Positions 11,937-23,782 of a DNA stretch of 64,000 nucleotides are shown here, one piece after another. Below the pieces are notes generated by a model that made no database searches, was not told the DNA's origin, and saw only the letters and a list, made by a program, of their open reading frames with translations. The DNA is taken from NCBI GenBank assembly GCA_000149265.1, contig CH002899.1:331321-395320 (forward strand). Reading direction: 5' to 3'. The translations under genes were made by a program, and so were the position numbers. Source of the DNA: Ciona savignyi (taxonomy: Eukaryota > Chordata > Ascidiacea > Phlebobranchia > Cionidae). Every line of letters starts with the position of its first letter. Position 1 is the first letter of the stretch.

Positions 11937-12591
11937 TACCCGTTCTGCACCGCAACGTATTGGAAATTTGGCAATTTTTTTTATCCAAGAATGGCCAAAG
12001 TTGAAAAGAATAACTTTTATGTGGACGACTACCTCGTAACAGCCGAAGATTATCAAGCCGACATTTAACAGGTGGGGGATTAACGTAATCTGCTTTCAAT
12101 GGGTGGCTTTAAACTAATGAAGTGGCTTTTTACTAGCACCGCGGTGATGGAATCCATTCTGGCCGATGATCGAGCAACGGTGATGCAAGATATTCCGCTA
12201 GGGGGGAGAGGTACATGAACGTGTTCTGGGCATCAATTGGTGTGTCCAAGACGACGAATTAAGATTTAACATCACTCTTCCGACAAAAGCGCTGCACGAC
12301 GAGGTATGCTTTCCGTTACCAGTTAGCTTTATGATCCATTAGACTTCATTGCCCCCGTTGTTTTATTTACAGAAATGTCTGAGGGGCTTCGATCGGCCAA
12401 GAGCGCCCTCGTGCGCTACGTGCACCGTAGGGAGTTCCCCGACTGGATGCGCACGCAATCTTCCCGACACCGATCTATAAACTAAACCCGATTTCTAAGA
12501 TGGCATTCTACTCGTTAGAGATAGATTGGACCTACTGATCGATCACTGCCACAGTGTTGATGCTGCACATTCTGTCATGAAGCTTTAAATC

Positions 12592-12791
12592 TATATACTG
12601 CAAAAAACCATATCGCATCGTACGTCCCTACCACCGTACCGTATCGTCGTAGTCCCATCATTTTCGCATCTTATCACTCCGTATAAACCCTGACCGCCAA
12701 ATTATAACCAGAGGACGTAAACTGTGTGTTTGCTCAACGATATACACGTCATTTAAAAAAAGCGTCCCGTTGCTCCACCCGCGAAGTAACA
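12592..12791 (+). repeat. Right long terminal repeat of the BEL/Pao element
   Basis: Direct repeat partner of 7807-8000. It contains TACGTCCCTACCACCGTACC and CCAGAGGACGTAAACTGTG, as in the left copy. Confidence 0.85.
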
Positions 12792-14019
12792 GGGTGTTTA
12801 ACAAAGCTTAAACAATGTTTCCCAAATACCAAAACATTTTTAAAAGTGTTTGTATAAAAAGATGCGTTAAATTTTTGGGCAAAAGGAAATACAGTACTAT
12901 AAAGAGTGTCACACTTGTATAACCTGTCACAAACTGGATTGAAATTAGTTCTTGTTATTTAAAGTTTATGACATTTGTTTTTACAAGCAGAAACTATTGG
13001 TTTTTCGAGGTACCAATCCAAATTTGATATCTCCACTTTCTACATAAAACTAACGGGTGGCCTATACTTTCCTAGTAGCCTACCAATGGTACATAATATA
13101 GAAGTACTGTATATCGTTTGTTACTAAAACAGAAACTAAATTAAACCTTCCGAAGGTTACGCACAATAACCAAACATGTTCATTTTGTCTTTGGGCAACA
13201 CATTTACCTCACGTTCTGTAAATATTGTAAATTAATGGAATGAAAAAACTGCCGTTTTCATTAGTATGATATATGCAAAAAAATTGTAATTAACCTTGGT
13301 ATAATGCCAGTCCTATCCATGCCAACCGGCGAACAGGCGTTTGTATCTTTACTAAGTAAATCGAACATCTGAATCTCTAAATCAATGGTCGTGGTCTACT
13401 CTTTAATGTATTAGATTGTTTTATAATATTAAAAATAAAACTCCACAAAAATGATTCTGGTAACAAAATTATTTCTTACAACTTAAAACAATAATTTTCC
13501 GTTTATTACAAAATAATCAGGTTTATCAATCACAGGGGCTGGAACAACGCCAATCGTTATCACACCAGTAATCTTTAGATTACTTCATGTCCAGTGTGGG
13601 AGTGTGTAAGCTATTGCAATGTGTTTATAGATTTTTAACGATTCCAACTTAGTACATTGGATTAATAAGAAAACAACAACCAAATGCCTTTATTGACACC
13701 ACTCACAAAATGAGTCGTGTCAATGTGTAATTCTGGAAACCTACTAGTGTACATTCTTTTTACTATACTAAAACAACATTTCAAATACAACAATAATTTA
13801 AAATTCATACATCAGCATAGGAAAATACAAGAAAAGAAAAATATAGGACTAGTTTTAAAATAGAAATTTACATCACATAACATCGAAACGAACTGCATTA
13901 CAATTTGACCTGTATGACAAATAGGTAGCATCATCTCAGTATGATTATGTATCACAGTAAACCACAACGTCGGCAAATTACAACATAGAAATATATAATT
14001 AATATTGTAAAGCTAGTGC
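12792..14019. other. Intergenic and 3' flank of CDIPT copy 2
   Basis: AT-rich, with no protein recognised. The part next to 14019 should be the 3' UTR of the CDIPT gene at 14020-16314. Confidence 0.5.
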
Positions 14020-16314
14020 TCAGTTTGATTTATTTCTCTCCTCTGCATCTATTGCACATAGTCGAATAGATGCATCAATCAAGTGTATAAGGCTGATGAA
14101 GGTTTTTGCGGCCATGATTGGGAAAGAAACGAACAGAAAAACCCGAAGTATACTCACACCGAACACTGTAGGAAAAGTAAAAGTTAGTGTTAAATCACAG
14201 TAAGTTTTGTTTTTGAAGAATACCCCAGAAGGAAACTTGTTTTTGATCAAACACACATTAACATGTTCCTTCTCTATTACTTACCAATTGGTCCTTCAAT
14301 AAAGTAAAGAAGGTAGAGCATGGAATAAAAAACTTCATTGCCAGCACACATGAAGAAGAGAACAGGCTAAAATAAAATTTACATTGTGTGTTTTTAAACA
14401 TTGTTATTTAAAAAATTAGAATCTTACCCTTGATGTGTAATACAGTTTCATAATAGGATTGCTGTCTAATCCCATTGATTTGTGACTTGAACCCTTCATA
14501 ATGGAAACATGCAGATGCATCCAGTGTGATACGATATCAATCACCAAGCTGAGTACAATTTCAAATTTAAATGCACAATTAACAGAACTTACTACATTAG
14601 CTACAAATCCAACTGTACTTTGAATGTTTTATTCACATGGATTTTGGTTACTAAAGTGGTTCTGGAAGTTATTTATGGTGGCCCTAACTTTTTTTCCTGA
14701 ATGGTTATGGATACTGTTACACGGAAACCAATTATTACCCTAACAACTGCAAATTAATAAATGATAAAAAGGACACGAAAAGTTGTTAGACTGTTATTAT
14801 GCAGAAATTATTTACAAAAATAAGTACTGGTAGAGATTTGGAGAAAAAAGTAAAATGGGATTTAAATGTCAGTGCTTTCTAAAATTCACTTTGTCTACCA
14901 TACAAAGTTTTAACAGAGTCTGCAAGCTATGGCAAAAGTTACGAGTTAATACAAAACACAATACCTCATTTGCAAAAGAAACATGTATTTCGGATAAAAA
15001 TAGCTGAGTGTCATCACTAAAGTGGCCGTACTTGCTCTGTCAGTTAATTGGTCTAACATTGCTCCAAATTTGGTTCCCTGAAACGAACACTTTTATTATT
15101 TAAATGCAGTAGTTTACAGATAATTATAATACTGGTATGTTACAGATAATTATAATATGGTAGACAATGGAGTTGGTCACAAAAACATATAATAGGTTTT
15201 AGGTAAACATTTGCTGGCTAGTCTTAATGTCTGCCGTAGCACACATTACTGAACAAAATATATATGTAAGATTTTGTAAAATGCCCAACACCAGTTGTTT
15301 AATGCTCTTTAACAAAAACTACCTTGTCTACAATGTATTTAACACATTGCAGTAGTTTTGGCATCTGGACTATGGGTGCGAGATATTCAATGTTACTGAC
15401 CAACCTTTTAATGTTTTAATCCATGGATTTTTTTACTAAAACTAGTAATAACTTTATTAAGCGACAACCATATGTAGAAAACTTACAGTGTAAGGTTTTC
15501 AATCTTTAAAATATATTAATGACAAATTCACCAAAAAAACAAGCATATAAAAAGGGCATTCATGTTTTATCCGATTATATGAGACACACTTAGTGCATCA
15601 CACATGTGTGGTTGTGCATCAGTTCGTTTAATGGTTAACTGCCACACCGGTTAGCCATTAACCATTAAAAAAACAGTTAACCGATTAGGATATACACCAA
15701 ATAAAAAGCTATCGGTTAATTTTAAAAAAATAACCCAGTTAGTGCAAGCAAAGTTAACTAAATGCCTTATCAAAGACATAACAGACTAAATTTATAGATT
15801 GATATTTTAATATTGTTTTGATTTTCATGTTCTCTTCGACTGAATTATGCAGTCAGACAAAAAGTGATGGATAAAAACATGTCCTCTTTATATACCATAG
15901 GCGATCATATGGATAGTGTCTCTTGCGTTTCCCCATTCACTGGAATAAAACATAAACCTTCTATCTTCTTTTCTTTAGTTATGTATATTATGTAAAGTTT
16001 AGTTATGTATATCCATATAAGATCAGCTATGGACATTTCCATTGCAACATTTACCTGATTAAAAGCTCTGGCAGCATGACCATCTATTGCATCTAACGCA
16101 ACACTAATTGCATAACAAAATGATGCTTTGACATAGTCAAATGGCATGTAATACGCAGAGAAGATTGCCAACACAATGCGAACATAACCTAAAAATAAAT
16201 TTGTTTAAAGATTGCAGTACGTATTAAAACAAACTAGTAACAACTGCCTATGTTACAATGCTCACCAATTAAGTTCGGGATAAAAAGTAAAATATCTCTT
16301 GTTGTAGTTGCCAT
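14020..16314 (-). CDS. CDIPT: Phosphatidylinositol synthase, tandem copy 2
   Basis: Same enzyme as the gene at 3936-5699: CDP-diacylglycerol plus inositol gives phosphatidylinositol at the ER. Six exons run right to left: 16266-16314, 16055-16188, 14965-15077, 14428-14548, 14285-14366 and 14020-14165. They total 645 nt (214 aa). It starts MATTTRDILLFIPNLIGYVRIV. The CDP-alcohol phosphotransferase motif is complete: D52, G53, A56, R57, G66, D70 and D74 (DGHAARAFNQ, then GTKFGAMLDQLTD). The HWMHLHVS, NPIMKLYYTSR, CAGNEVFYSMLYLLYFIEGP and MAAKTFISLIHLIDA segments closely follow vertebrate CDIPT. All five introns fall at the same codon positions as in copy 1, so the two arose by tandem gene duplication. 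It resembles the vertebrate enzyme more than copy 1 does. It lies head to head with PIERCE1. Confidence 0.96.
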
Positions 16315-17169
16315 TTTGATGTTTAAACTTTTATAAAAACTTGTATGTAATCTAATTTTTAATACCTATTGCTGTCACGGTACTGCAGGTAGGTAACAAC
16401 AGGAAATACGTCGACCTCACTTGCAAACTGATGCAGCTGGCCAAAATGCAAACTCACGTAATTGCACTGTGGCGTCACCTAACGTCAATAGTTTGTTGTT
16501 TCAAAATAAACACTTCAGCAGAGACACACACATAACTCACTGTCGTACGATGTAAGGTAGGTAAAAAAAAGTTGAACAACAAACCAAGTTTATTATGAAA
16601 AATATTTAATATTATTACCAATACGTAAAATGTTATAAATAATGTCCCGCCGAATCGGAGGAATTTAAACAAGAGACTCTTGTTTATATATCTCCGGTCG
16701 AATAGCTTGTAGATTAGTGCGTCTCCTTTAAGGCGTCTCAATAAATAAAAAAAAAACATTGCAATGACACCGTTAACATGACAATGGGCTCTAAAAAATC
16801 GGATAAAAGCCTGTGTGATAACGCCTATTGCGTTTTGTCATTCAAGGGGACATAAAAATATAATAATTCTTACCATTTCTATTGTTGTTATGCTCTGCTG
16901 ATATTACCATGGTAACAAACAACTAAGAGGATGCTTTAAAGCAAACTTGTTGGTAAACTCTATATTTTAATCGTTTTCTTGTTTGTTAAATTAGTGTTGT
17001 TTGTCATTTAGTTTATTTGAATTTTTGTTGTGTTGTACGTCATGTTAAGTCAAATTTGTTACCAGAAACCGGCACAATACATTACACAAGTTAACCGCTT
17101 CAGTTTTGCCTTTCGTCTTTCGCAGAACAACTCATAGATTAGTTAGCGTTCCCATAAAATACATATATT
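16315..17169. promoter_or_regulatory. Shared upstream region of CDIPT copy 2 (minus) and PIERCE1 (plus)
   Basis: These 855 bp separate two divergent start codons, so both promoters must lie here. A degraded SINE-like stretch (about 16690-16880, with TTAGTGCGTC and GTGTGATAACGCC blocks) sits inside. No TATA box or defined factor site can be assigned from sequence alone. Confidence 0.45.
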
Positions 17170-18344
17170 ATGGAAGAATCTAAAGAGAACGTAAAGTGTA
17201 CAATAAAACCGCAGAATACAGCGGATAATTATAAAACAGACCCCGACTTGCCAGGAAGATTTCAACATCCCGATTGGATTAAAGGATACAGGTATATAAT
17301 ATGTTTAAGTAAAAATATCGGGTCGCACTAGACAGGCTCTATGCCTTAAACCCTGTTTAATAGCGAAAGCTGACACTTTTTCAAAGATGTAGCACTCGGT
17401 AAGGCAACCGATTGGTGGACACTACCACTAACATGCCTGCGCTTTTCGGTGGTTGAAAGCTAACGTGTCGAACACTATTAGCTAGGTGTTAGTCTAGCGG
17501 ATTAATGGGTTTTATTAAATTGAAGGAACGTGTGTATCATATACTGGAATAGCTCCGGTACCCGACGGTGGGTGCAAGATAATCTGACGATTTCCCGTTT
17601 GTTAACCGTCCGGCCCGATGGTCTAGCGGTTAAGTGCGTCGCCTTTCAATCGAAAGGTTGCAGGTGCGAAACTGGTCGCTAGCTAGTCGGTTGTGTCCTT
17701 GGGCAAGGCACTTTACGGACATTGCCTGAACCCAGCGGATTAATGGGTTCTACCAAATTAAAGAAACGTGTCTATCACATACAACACACTGCAATAGCTC
17801 CGGTAACCCGACGATGGGCGCGAGGTGATCTGACGATTGCCCGTGTGATAACCCCTGGGGTTTTCCCATTCACGGGGATAAACATGAAAATCCTATCCTA
17901 CCCTAACCGCTTTTGTTTTTCCATTCACGTGAATAAACATGAATATCTTATCATATTATATCCTATCCTAACTTATTGTAATACATTCGGAACTTATTGT
18001 AACTTGAATGTAAAGACAGGTTCGAGGGCAACAATGTTAATTTTTTAATAATTTATGTTACCACAAAAATAACTTTTAACAGCACAAACGACCCACATCC
18101 AATATACCGCACGTCCAACATGGTGTATGGTTCTCGAGCACCGAGTGTTCATGATGTGCCGACATCTTTCAAGCCTCGGACGCAGAAGTTTTCAACACAC
18201 TTGGGACTTTGCGGGATGTACAAGAATAATTCTCTGAACACTTACATGGAGAAGAGCACGGTAACGGGCCCCGACAACGCTGGCTTGACCAAGATGAACC
18301 CACTCAATTTCCACAAAAGCTTCTCGGCCAACCCGAATGTTTAA
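17170..18344 (+). CDS. PIERCE1: PIERCE1 homologue (Piercer of microtubule wall 1, formerly C9orf116)
   Basis: PIERCE proteins are inner components of ciliary and flagellar doublet microtubules that bridge the lumen of the tubule wall. Two exons: 17170-17291 and 18083-18344 (384 nt, 127 aa). The first gives DPDLPGRFQHPDWIKGY, matching the vertebrate DLPGRFNNPGWFRGY block. The second gives IYRTSNMVYGSRAPSVHDVP, then KFSTHLGLCGMYKNNSLNTY, EKSTVTGPDN and LNFHKSFSANPN. These are the family's conserved segments in order and at full length. The donor (CAG|GTATAT, phase 2) and acceptor (TTTTAACAG) join to restore a serine codon. The intron holds SINE copies. Possible polyadenylation signals (ATTAAA, AATAAA) lie near 18502-18523. 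Expression in ciliated or sperm cells is expected from the family. Confidence 0.95.
17490..17605 (+). repeat. SINE 3' half
   Basis: Begins in the middle of the family consensus (AGCGGATTAATGGGTT) and ends before the tail. It is immediately upstream of a second, complete SINE, all in the PIERCE1 intron. Confidence 0.7.
17611..17907 (+). repeat. tRNA-derived SINE, best-preserved copy
   Basis: About 297 bp. The 5' end resembles a tRNA gene, with a box A-like TGGTCTAGCGGTTAAG and a box B-like GGTTGCAGGTGCGAAAC. A tRNA-unrelated body follows (GGTTGTGTCCTTGGGCAAGG; AACCCAGCGGATTAATGGG), then a tail of GGGATAAACATGAA and CCTATCC repeats. It serves here as the reference for the other copies. It is not a functional tRNA gene because no acceptor stem or anticodon arm can be closed. 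Confidence 0.88.
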
Positions 18345-19525
18345 TTCGAGAGAAAATAATCCAATGGGGATACTGCGCTTTAATTTGTATTAGTGGCAGG
18401 AACTGTAGCCTTACCCAATTGATATTTTGGAACCAGAAACGCTCAGTTCTTGACTGGATACTGCAATCGAAGCTGGTCAAATTTATTCGTTTTTTTTTGT
18501 ATTAAAGTATTATGGTGTTAATAAAACGATCGTATAATTTGCTATTTTTAATACAGTACGTTATAAACGGGAGCTTCCATTCAAAAGTAGTTTGGTTGTT
18601 AGATTATTACCTTTGTCTTCGTTTTCGGTAAAAAGATACGTCATTGTTGCAATGAAAGAAGAAGCATAAAAGAAGAGCAAAACGACAGTCGTTATAACAC
18701 GACTCTAAAACACTTTGAAACAAGTATATAAGTACATGGTAAAGGTCTATGCTTCATCCTATACGCTGTTATAAAATCTAAACCAAAATATAATCTTTCA
18801 CGAACACAACATTATTATACGCATTATTATTATTATAAATTATGTACACAAAATATTTGAAATTTTGTCCAGTTTGATGTTTTCCATCAATGTTAGGGGC
18901 TTACGATTAAGAATATTTGTTTCGTTGTAAAACTTTTTATTTTCGTTTGCTCAATAAATAAAAAATTATAATTTTAAACTGGACCCACATTCATCTTATG
19001 GCCAAATGTCTCGATTTAGAAGCTATCTTAGCCTATATAGCATATTATATGGCTTTTTGACGTCCTTTTTTGTTACAGCTGCCGAAACGTTACCGATGGT
19101 TTTAAATATGACCCTTTTGGTCACGTTAATGACAATCGTTTCCTTTGCGTAATTGCACCCAAACCAAAGGCTATTATTGCAATAAGGGTTATAAAAGCAA
19201 GCAAATGCAATAAATACCTGTAATTACGGTTTTGCATTTATAAACGGGATCTAATTTGTAGTGTCCGCATATATATACAAAAAGTCTAGGTTTGCAGCGA
19301 ATAAGGATCGTATCACATTAGTACAAGGTTTGTATAGGTTTAGCTGAACTATAAAATGTGTCATTAAGAACGCCCGCGGCAATATACCAGCATCTATACA
19401 GCAACAAATTTAATATTCCAGACTACTGCAGTCATTTAATATGTCAAATGAAATAAACTACCATACTGTCCAAATCGTATAGGCAGACAAGGTAAAAGGA
19501 TAAATATGTATAGGTAGAGGAAAAT
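18345..19525. other. 3' flank of PIERCE1 and upstream region of the olfactomedin gene
   Basis: AT-rich, with no additional gene recognised. The short ATT-repeat run near 18825-18840 is simple sequence. The promoter of the plus-strand olfactomedin gene should lie just before 19526. Confidence 0.5.
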
Positions 19526-22500
19526 ATGTCAGTGTGGAGTTGTGTTCCGCTTAGAAAATGTAACAGAGTTATACTTATATTTGTCGCCTTCGGAATGATG
19601 TGGTGGCAGTATGATTCAATTCGACGTTGGTCTAAAGCTGAACAAATCGAACGTTTTTTAAACGATTTCACGGAAAAGGTAAACGTGTGGTTTGGATGGC
19701 AGGTTTACGTAAATCATCTGAACGACAAGCAGACTATGATTTAATTCAGTTTGTAGCACATCGAATCACCGACTGTATGGTGGTGGGACAAAACCACCTA
19801 GTTTGTTTCCCTTAGTAGTGCCACTTTTGGTTTGTTGGCACACCACTGATTAGCTATTGGCGAGTTGCGATGAACAACAACCTTTCCACATACGGCCTAA
19901 CAGACGGTGCTAATCAAAATGATAACACCCCTACGTGTGCTAATTAATGGCAATGTAAACGAGTATAAAATTATGTCATATCCATAATGTCCATTCAAGC
20001 TAACATAAAAGTATGTTAGTTAATGTAGCAATATTATTGTTCGTAATGCGTGTTTATATCACAGAACAGAAGGCTTGTGCAGGACGTTGGCATTTTTACT
20101 CGTCGATTAAACGATGCATCTCACAATTGGGGAGAAATGAAAGCGGGAATTAAAGAATTGCTCAATACACAAAGAGCAAAAACACTTATTGTTTGGGGAA
20201 TAGGTGAAAGCGAAAACGAAACTGAGGTAGAATTAATATTATAGGTCTATTTTTAAAAGAATACTAATATAGTTATAGTCCATTCAAACTTGAAAGGAAC
20301 ACATTTGATTTTACTTCATTTTTTATCCTTTTTTCTTTGTCACACTTGTGACAGGCATGTCCAGTCGCCAAGACATTAGTTAGAAAACACAATCTTAATT
20401 AAAATAACCAATTTACCCCGAAAAGTTTGCAGTAATAAAAAAAACAATCCTTTATAATACACTATTGTCACGTGAATAAAACAGCTGGTCACTCACACCC
20501 GGCATAAACGCATGGATAGAGAGATCCATAAAGAATAAATATGCAGCCATTCAATATCTATCTTTAAACATTTTCTCCCAAAAAATATAAACTCAACTGA
20601 AATGCATTTATAAATTTATTTATTTTTTGTTTTTATTGTTGTTTTGTTATGTACCAACGTAAATATTATACTCAAAAAACATGAATATCATGTTTGGATT
20701 GGTAACTCTGGAATCCGACCATATCGTGCTTCTTTACCGAATAAACACTTGATAAACTAAAGTAAAAGTTCAGAAAATCTGATTAAAGAAAATTACATTT
20801 TTTCAAAATTTACATTTTCGAATATGTACTCGCAGAAGTGGATTGTGGGGATACTTCGGCATGTCTTTGGTGTAAAAATGCAGAATGATGATGTTGAAAC
20901 ATTCAGAAGGGTGTCAGGACCAAAGCACTTCTCAATACCCCGACCACTTTTAATGCAATTTTCTCGGGCAATAGTTAAGGTAGAAATCCACAATTATATA
21001 TTGTTTTTTATTGGTATAAGAATTTTTAATACTCCCAACATAGAACCAAGTTAAAGAAGCAATTTTATCTAAACCCGGACATCCCGTGTTTACCGATGAC
21101 AAGGATTTAGAACAATATCAATCAACGGACAAAACATGTACAATGACCATTAAGGTAATTGTTTTAATGTAAAAAAGGCTGCAATTGCCAACATTTTTAT
21201 TCCACTTATTTATAATAGGAGGTTGGTGCATTAAGGGAAATAGCAAGCATGGAAACGCAGTTTGGGGCATGGATCATGCATTCGTCCTATGTCGATAATA
21301 TAAATTATGATGCACTACTTAATACTTCAATAATACAGCGTGAGTGAGTAAAAACGTCACTATTTACAGCTTCTTAACATTGCGATCAGTACGATTTTCA
21401 TTTTAGATTAGACCCTCGGGTGTGGTTGGCCAAAAGAGATTTCGGAAACAAATACTTACAAGAGTATAAGAGGTATATTGATTGACATTTTGTATCAACC
21501 GCATCTAAATGAATTTCTGTAGTTTACCTAAATTCATATAACATTCGCTGTTTAAATTTGTTTGCTAAATGTGCATGATTATACTAATAGGCGTAAATTT
21601 TAATTGTGTACAGTTTCATCTGACACCAAAAAGGAAGTTACCGCACTGAAAATGATCGCTTATTTTATCGTACAATTTAATTGCCGTGGTGTTGTATGAT
21701 GGATGCCAAAATGTAATCTAATATGTTTTTTAGCATAGAGGATTTAAAAGATGGAAAGCTTGCAGAGAACTACAGCCTACCCTATTCCTGGTATGGTACA
21801 GGGCATGTCATTATTTCAAATTGTCTTTTCTACATAAGATCACGAACCAACTTCATAGTAAAGTAAGTAGACTAAACTTTTTTTCAAGTTTTAAGTTAGG
21901 TGCATACGACAAAGACTTCACTTGAATCGATTACGTGTGAGAAAATTCGTGACTTGGCTCGAGTTTAATGATAAATAAACTGGGTTAAATGGAGTTTGGA
22001 GCAAAATACCAATATTTATTGTAAGCCTGTATTTTGAACATTGTTTAACTGGTTAAATTAGTTCAAGAAGTTTAATAATCTTATTATTTTGTTATTTAAA
22101 TTTCAATCCTAATTTACATTTAACTGTTACAGACTTAGACTGTAGTTTACTCGACTTAAGTTTTAAATCACTTAAATTGACTTGTTATACAGTAACTTAA
22201 CTTCACCTGTGATTTTGACACATTGACATAATTGCAATAATGCTTAGGTTACACAGTTTAGTGGCCCATAATGCACGTGGCTCCACAAACTAATACCGTG
22301 AAGTAGCTGTGCAGAAAAATAATTTTTCTGTTGTCTTCACCAAAACACCACTAAGTGTTAATAGAACATACCGCAATCAATGTAGTGGAATGGCGTCCGT
22401 GTGGAGTCTTATTATTAGAGAGAAAAAATGTGAGAAAACCTACAGCCTAGTTTATTCCATGGTTGTGGAGTATGATAGAATCTCTTGGAATACATCGATT

Positions 22501-23782
22501 CTACGAGATCAGACCTGCTTAACGATTGCCACTTCAAGAAAATATGCAAATATACCCGATTTTAGATACGATCTGCACAAACGGTCAATGGTTCGATATC
22601 GGCAACTTCGCAATGCAAGGTTTGGTGAACCGGGGTCGAAGGAAGAAGGCTGTCAATATGAATCTGGACATCACTCCGATATAACTTTACAGGTTTTCAC
22701 TGAAATTTGTGCATGGAATTTTTACCAAGGCGAATTCTCCATGACTGCATACATGTATAGTCTTATAACAGGTATATAGTATAAGTTATATGCTATGTGC
22801 AGCAATACAGTACGCTTGTAGTAAACAGTATGTTATATGTTCAATAAAATTTTAGGTATGGATTTATCAATTCGAATGCATTGAATAAAGGTATTTTGCT
22901 ACGCAAAGTTTTGAATCCGTGATCGGCTGAATACTGGACCTGTGTTTTAAAGAGTATATACTGTTTAATATAAAGTCGTGCTAAATTAAAAAAAGACCCC
23001 TGTCCGAAAGATACGCATAGAAAGACAGGGCGGAGATCTGTCCGGTCAGTGACCTTCATCCTTATATTATCTTTTTTCTACATTTCACACTTTAATACTT
23101 ACCCCAGTAATCCACACCATGAGGGTTTTCTTTAGGTACAATAAATAACCTTATTTTAAAATAACTGTATAAATTAAGTTTAAAACTTATTTAAAAAAAT
23201 CCAAAGGCGGACGAATTCGGTCTGTGGGCGACGTATTGCTCGAACAAAGATGGCGGCGGCAGCATGAAGCTTGCCCGAGTCGACACCGACTCATTGAAGG
23301 TTATTAAAGAGTGGGACACAGGGTGGAGAAAAGATTTCTTTGAAGCAATGTTTGTGGCTTGTGGTGTCGCATATGCGATTCGGAAGTATGTTATATTTAA
23401 AAGTTTGGTGCGGATCCTGCAGTTGCTTGTTATTACCTTAAGAAAATTCTCTACTTTATTAGTTGTTTTAAAAGTTTAAAAGGTTTTAACAATTCCTGTA
23501 ATGGGGATTCATATCGAATATTTTAATTAAATTTTTAAAATCTTTAGGTTCGAAAGACCCCCATTCCTCCAGATCAAGTACGCGTACAACACCGTCTCCT
23601 CTCAAGCCACTAAACCCCCAGAAGAGCTCGGAAGCGCAATACTTATCAACAAATCATACGGACGAATATCTCAGCTCACCTACGATCACATCGGGAAGCA
23701 GCTACTTGTGTGGACAAGAAAGGGGAATCTACTTACACTGCCTATTGTTTACGATTATTTATCATATGAAATTGACACATAA
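19526..23782 (+). CDS. Type II membrane protein with coiled coil, LINE ORF1p-like domain and C-terminal olfactomedin domain
   Basis: Ten exons: 19526-19678, 20065-20226, 20836-20979, 21044-21154, 21219-21343, 21407-21472, 21734-21862, 22566-22692, 23207-23385 and 23548-23782. They total 1431 nt (476 aa) with consistent phases. Residues about 12-28 (CNRVILIFVAFGMMWW) form a signal anchor after basic residues, so the rest should be extracellular. Residues about 52-90 look helical or coiled-coil. Residues about 90-172 (TLIVWGIGESENE ... IPRPLLMQFSRA ... VKEAIL) resemble the RRM-like domain of LINE ORF1 proteins. Residues about 185-470 are an olfactomedin domain: a Cys near 185, FGAWIMHSS, SWYGTGHVI, FIVKYDLHKR, ADEFGLWATY, VACGVAYAI and LLVWTRKGNLLTLPI. 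Olfactomedin domains bind extracellular partners. Type II topology plus OLF resembles gliomedin, but there are no collagen repeats. The start of exon 3 is the least certain junction. Confidence 0.88.

Larger units (their letters stand above)
11070..12420 (+). pseudogene. BEL/Pao pol remnant (protease region and reverse transcriptase), interrupted by SINEs
   Basis: Around 11114-11259 the translation includes YLLGVLRLQQIPDGEVMLLIGND, like the LLIG-D end of the BEL protease region, followed by TPLGWLFKGPSL. Reverse transcriptase pieces are MRLLWWPRGDL (about 11795-11840), NNFYVDDYLVTAED with the YVDD active-site box (about 12010-12050), GGFKLMKW and VLGINWC. A YDPLDFIAPVVLF segment, typical of BEL pol, lies near 12330-12375. 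Stops, frameshifts and two SINE insertions break it. Confidence 0.8.
7807..12791 (+). mobile_element. Decayed BEL/Pao-family LTR retrotransposon
   Basis: Direct repeats of about 195-200 bp (7807-8000 and 12592-12791) bracket gag and pol remnants in BEL/Pao order: coiled-coil gag, DUF1759-like gag, CCHC knuckle, a protease-region fragment and reverse transcriptase. Frames are broken by stops and indels, so this copy is inactive. It carries later insertions: a hAT MITE (9014-10010) with a mariner-like MITE inside it, and SINEs at 11437-11711 and 11841-11936. I found no clear target-site duplication. It separates the two CDIPT genes. Confidence 0.85.

Noticed and set aside
17611..17680. tRNA gene
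   Set aside because: Box A- and box B-like words are present, but no acceptor stem or anticodon arm pairs, and the same sequence recurs with a non-tRNA body and tail, so it is a SINE.
22309..22565. Coding sequence upstream of the olfactomedin exon (open frame from 22309)
   Set aside because: The frame is open, but the upstream exon ending at 21862 joins at 22566 in phase to give FIVKYDLHKR, the normal olfactomedin sequence, and the extra residues have no domain match.
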